Origin: Saccoglossus kowalevskii
Taxonomy: Eukaryota; Hemichordata; Enteropneusta; Harrimaniidae
Assembly (NCBI RefSeq): GCF_000003605.2
Contig: NW_003131865.1
Location: 343,136-355,012, forward strand
Length of the DNA stretch: 11,877 nucleotides
Reading direction: 5' to 3'
Under the pieces are notes generated by a model, which was not told the origin of the DNA, ran no database searches, and saw only the letters and a list, made by a program, of their open reading frames with translations. Position numbers and translations under genes: made by a program. Of the stretch, positions 9,029 to 11,877 are shown one piece after another (position 1 is the stretch's first letter; every line of letters starts with the position of its first letter).

Positions 9029-9076
9029 TTAAAAATGTGCTGTTAATCGTTCAACATCCATCAAATCATCCAGGAT
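9029..9076 (-). CDS. CPSF1: CPSF1 (CPSF160), terminal coding exon with stop
   Basis: This very short final exon has 15 codons plus TAA. It reads ILDDLMDVERLTAHF-stop, matching the invariant end of animal CPSF1 (ILDDL, then a charged stretch, then TAHF at the C-terminus). It starts in phase 0 after ttttcag, which fits the phase-0 donor at 11231, so the spliced product reads GTSVEQ-ILDDL. The stop codon is at 9029-9031. The exon is too short for ordinary ORF detection and is 2.15 kb from its neighbour, yet the motif, acceptor, phase and stop all agree. The 3' UTR follows towards lower coordinates. Confidence 0.93.
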   Translation of the reverse strand: MLDDLMDVERLTAHF

Positions 9077-9085
9077 CTGAAAACA

Positions 9086-9103
9086 CAAACAAACAAACAA
9101 AAA
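9086..9103 (+). repeat. (CAAA)n microsatellite next to CPSF1 last exon
   Basis: About four CAAA units lie ten bases outside the acceptor of the terminal CPSF1 exon. In the transcript it reads as TTTG repeats in the position of the polypyrimidine tract. Confidence 0.75.
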
Positions 9104-9497
9104 TTGTTAGTGTTTCTGACACATGCTAGAATTTATGAGTGATGGAACTGTAAAATAATTACTATGATTCATTAGTTTACTACAAGGATCCAATATTTCA
9201 ATTAGACAATGTTATAATTGCTCTACATTATTCTCTAATTATTTCACACTGATTTATACTTTGCAGGTAAAGGTTTCATTTAAAATACTGCAGAATCCTG
9301 AAAAATGTATACTGAGTCACATGGTGTGAATGTGCACAAGGTTGTGACCATGTACATCATAAATCTACTTTGAACATGCCTACAAGTCACTGATAGGACA
9401 GAACAGAACAGACATTATAAAGCTACAGTTGGTGTATTTTGCATGCCTGACACTTCCATCTAACATCATAAATGTGAAAACAATAATTCAAACCAAA

Positions 9498-9842
9498 TAT
9501 TATACATCTGTCACTGTACCGCAATACCGGTGTATTACAGAGTACCGTAATTTTGCTGTATTGCACTGGGTATTTTCATTCTACCATATTAGGAAACGTA
9601 AATTCCAATTATGGATCGATTACGTGCATAAGTGCCCTCTAATAATAAAAAACAAACATGGCTGACCCCAGGGTTTGACCAAACCCCAAACACAAAGAAG
9701 TTCATTAAATGTGTTCTAAACGTTTTGGATTTCAAAATTCCTATGATATATTTCTGGGAGGAATAGATGTATGTAAAATAATAAGGTTATTACGAGGATA
9801 CTGCAAAATATGCACTCAGACAGTACATGGTCGCATCTCCCT
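9498..9842 (+). repeat. Second dispersed repeat family, copy 2 (in CPSF1 last intron)
   Basis: This is the direct-orientation homologue of 7164-7494. It ends with the same arm sequence (ggttattacgaggatac at 9785, agacagtaca ending 9827) but without the inverted second arm. The open frame 9429-9665 overlaps it and has no protein-like features. Confidence 0.75.
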
Positions 9843-10021
9843 TATAGTAGTATAACAATGGCATTATTAACAAGTCATTGAAAATGACACAGTCCCCAAT
9901 AAGTTCTCTTTGTGCTCGTCATATTAAAGCGGAGGGGTTGTCACGAGCGTGTCCTTGAAACTTGAGTTCCAAGTGGCATATACAACAGATTGTTTATTTA
10001 CATCAAAACACGTGTTTCGTG

Positions 10022-10940
10022 TCATAGTAATATGGCCAAAATAAAAACAGCCGTTATTCAGCCATCTTTGATCTGATTATGAAACACACTGATATGTATG
10101 ATGTATGTGCCAAATACGAATGAAAATGGTACATAAATTGTGGATATATACATGTAGTAGTAAGGCCAAAAAGTGAGATGGCTGTCAATCGGCCATTCTT
10201 GACCAGATTTTGAAACAAATTGTCATGGACATGCATCCTAGCATGTATAAAGTACATGTATGTGCCAAATTTGAATGAAAACTGATCGAGCACGTCCAAG
10301 ATACCGCATAAAAAAAACAAAAACAAGATGCCTGCCAGTCGACCATCTTTGATCCAATTGCGATATAAATCGTCATAGACGTGTATCCTAACATGTATAA
10401 TCTATGTACCAAGTTTGAATGACAACTGACTAAGCATGTCCAAAATACAACATTTTCAAATAACAAGATGGCTGCAAGTCGGCCATTTTGAATTGAATCG
10501 CTAAACCACTGCATGTGCATATGTCCCACATAAGGTACTAGGCACATGCGAAGAATGAACGGAATCGGTCCACAGGATTCTGAAATATGACGTTGGATAG
10601 ACCTACGCACAGACAGTCGGACGGACAGACTCAGGAACTCACAAACGGTCTGGGACACGTATCCTAACATGATCTATGTACTAAATTTGAATGAAAACTG
10701 ACAAAGCATGTCCAAAATACGACATTTTCAAAAAACAAGATGGCTGCCAGTCGGCCATTTTGAATCGAATCGCTAAACCACTGCATGTGCATATGTCCCA
10801 CATAAAGTACTAGACACATGCAAAGAATGAACGGAATCGGTCCAAGGGATTCTGAGATATGACTCCGGACGGACGCACGGACGGACGGAGACCGAATTAT
10901 AAGTCCCCGTTTTCGGACTTCGTCCGAACGGGGACTAATA
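10022..10940 (+). mobile_element. Hairpin-ended modular repeat, right copy (in CPSF1 last intron)
   Basis: It has the same architecture and orientation as 1-567: subunits with GGCC-centred palindromes near 10050, 10178, 10325-10350, 10465-10489 and 10737-10761. Recurring phrases are aatttgaatgaaaactga, gcatgtccaaaatac and tgcatgtgcatatgtccca, followed by a GGAC/GGACGCAC stretch and the terminal hairpin. A region of about 270 bp is duplicated in tandem (from about 10383 and from about 10659). The left border is unclear; 10022 is where subunit-like sequence begins. No autonomous-element protein is visible. The frame 10185-10670 (minus) is an artefact of the repeat. Confidence 0.6.
10902..10936. 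repeat. Terminal hairpin of modular repeat, right copy
   Basis: It has the same 35-nt structure as 533-567: stems AGTCCCCG/CGGGGACT and TTCGGAC/GTCCGAA, loop TTC in place of TGC. It is followed by AATAAGG, so both copies share ...GGGGACTAA at the end. Confidence 0.9.
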
Positions 10941-11230
10941 AGGAACGGTGAATGTATAACAGATACACTGTTGTCCTACATTTGGATAACATGATAACAC
11001 TGTTTTACAATATCAAGTAGACGATTATTGCATTGGCCTTGAACCTGCATTATTAGATAAACAGTATAATAAAGTACCACAGTAGTTGTGCCATGTCATA
11101 CTCAATGTGGGTCCCATGCAACATATACAACACATATACATTATTTATTGAAATGAAATTAAAATGTATGCTGTGTGATAACTGTGGTGCTTGAGAAACA
11201 TTCACTGTTTTTGACACAGCAATAACTCAC

Positions 11231-11369
11231 CTGTTCTACACTTGTGCCGATCTTTTTTGCTAATTCTGTTCTTTCATTTACACTAAGGAATGTATATTTC
11301 CACAGTAAGTCTCCATCTAAGATGTTCTTATGTGTATTCTCTAAGGACTTAGTTTGATGCTTTACCATT
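11231..11369 (-). CDS. CPSF1: CPSF1 (CPSF160), penultimate coding exon
   Basis: This 139-nt exon supplies one base to complete an Arg codon and then 46 codons from MVKHQTKSLEN to KKIGTSVEQ. The segment ILDGDLLWKYTFLSVNER followed by TELAKKIGTS corresponds to the C-terminal helical domain of CPSF160. That domain is also present in the related protein DDB1, where an equivalent DGDL segment occurs. The domain helps CPSF160 hold WDR33 and CPSF30. The donor is a textbook CAG|gtgagt in phase 0, and reading through it gives only intron (SYCCVKNS...). The next coding exon is 2.15 kb away at 9029-9076. The conserved core is intact and I see no frameshift. This is the strongest gene call in the window. 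Confidence 0.95.
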
Positions 11370-11579
11370 CTGTAAGAAACATATGTTATCTCAAATTTCT
11401 GATCATACAAAGAATTACTGGGCCTTCATAAAGTTCTCAGAACTTGACCCTAGCTCTATTGCTATACTTGACATAATGCCGTTTCAATTTTCTTCAATAC
11501 CGCAACAAGTTAGACATTTTTCTGCATAAAAATTCTGGTCATGGTAATATTTCCAAGATTACAAGGTTTTATTATTTAC
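11370..11579 (-). other. CPSF1 intron between exons 11580-11709 and 11231-11369
   Basis: This is a short 210-bp intron. The donor is AG|gtaaat and the acceptor is a pyrimidine-containing gtttcttacag|A. It joins to give ...GF-R-MVKH..., which restores the family's FRM tripeptide at the junction. I see no repeat or RNA gene inside it. Confidence 0.9.
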
Positions 11580-11709
11580 CTAAAGCCTTTAGGATTGAGT
11601 CCAGCAGTATGCAGGGTTTGTGTTGTCAAAGCATTCTGTAACATCAATAAACGTCGATATGTCTTTTCAGTCATTGGAATCAAATACCCAATACTGCCAT
11701 CCAATGTTG
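11580..11709 (-). CDS. CPSF1: CPSF1 (CPSF160), third-from-last coding exon (partial gene)
   Basis: CPSF160 is the scaffold subunit of the nuclear cleavage and polyadenylation specificity factor, which with WDR33 and CPSF30 recognises the AAUAAA signal of pre-mRNAs. This 130-nt exon encodes 42 full codons beginning [12 protein letters not shown] and containing [16 protein letters not shown] and the HTAGLNP motif, which closely match the end of the third beta-propeller and the start of the C-terminal helical domain of animal CPSF1. On the minus strand the acceptor is ttttcttgtag|CA and the donor is TTTAG|gtaaat. The exon starts in phase 2 (its first codon is xCA, where vertebrates have Gly) and leaves AG, which the next exon completes to Arg. 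I see no further exon in 11710-11877, so the upstream exons lie beyond the right edge. Identity rests on remembered family sequence and not on a search, but the match is long and gap-free. Confidence 0.93.
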
Positions 11710-11877
11710 CTACAAGAAAACATGGTTAACAACAAACATTAATAATGTGTCTGCCACTGTTTTATTTGCTTTAGAGCATCAAACGAGCACCCTCTATCAT
11801 ATTTAGTACTGACAAAGGGCAATAATCAGACTGACTGGAAGCTTGTCTTTTGAAAAGGTTTTTATACATAAAGAAAA

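Larger units (their letters stand above)
9077..11230 (-). other. Last intron of CPSF1 (2154 bp), repeat-rich
   Basis: The donor is CAG|gtgagt at the right end and the acceptor is ttttcag|ATC at the left end. The intron contains one copy of the second dispersed repeat (9498-9842) and one hairpin-ended modular repeat (about 10022-10940), both lying antisense to the gene. A (CAAA)n tract at 9086-9103 sits next to the acceptor and reads as TTTG repeats in the transcript, where it must serve as a poor, G-interrupted polypyrimidine tract. The open frames across 9429-9665 and 10054-10670 fall on repeat sequence and are not genes. Confidence 0.88.

Noticed and set aside
10054-10670. Two overlapping minus-strand open frames (90 and 161 codons)
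   Set aside because: They consist of modular repeat subunits, so similar phrases recur in the translation; no transposase or other domain is present.
1-11877. tRNA, rRNA or tRNA-derived SINE
   Set aside because: I found no convincing A/B box pair, tRNA fold or rRNA core by reading; a covariance-model scan would be needed to exclude it.

Overview
This is an A+T-rich, intron-rich animal genomic window, not bacterial. It holds the ends of two unrelated housekeeping genes, both on the minus strand, set in long noncoding DNA full of dispersed repeats. The mix of conserved exons with GT-AG introns, palindrome-bearing repeats, GGACGCAC-type minisatellite and a 65-bp tandem array fits a marine invertebrate such as a mollusc, brachiopod or invertebrate deuterostome. 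I cannot name the species from sequence alone.

Right side (about 9029-11877, minus strand): the last three coding exons of CPSF1, the 160-kDa subunit of the cleavage and polyadenylation specificity factor. They lie at 11580-11709, 11231-11369 and 9029-9076. The splice phases match exactly (AG|A rebuilds an Arg codon; CAG|ATC is phase 0) and the protein ends in the family's typical TAHF-stop. The last intron (about 2.15 kb) carries two repeat elements. The gene begins beyond the right edge.

Middle (5153-9028): CPSF1 3' UTR plus intergenic DNA. It holds one copy of a second dispersed repeat with a large foldback (7164-7561), a perfect 15-bp inverted repeat (6460-6505) and several G/C runs. I see no gene here.

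Left side (1-5122, minus strand): the first two coding exons of POP4/RPP29, a protein subunit of RNase P and RNase MRP, at 4997-5122 and 3483-3709. Both junctions are phase-compatible. The rest of POP4, including its Sm-like core, was not found in 1-3482 and must lie beyond the left edge, so 1-3482 is POP4 intron 2. That intron holds a modular repeat element ending in a 35-bp hairpin (533-567), directly abutted by an array of about 7.7 near-identical 65-bp units (568-1070).

Both genes act in RNA processing (mRNA 3' ends; tRNA/rRNA maturation), but nothing shows that they work together. They are simply neighbours in tandem. The least ordinary content is the repeat fraction: a hairpin-ended, Helitron-like modular family (1-567 and about 10022-10940) whose terminal hairpin is almost invariant while its body has diverged, and whose body carries regularly spaced internal palindromes. 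I do not see evidence for a new multigene system.
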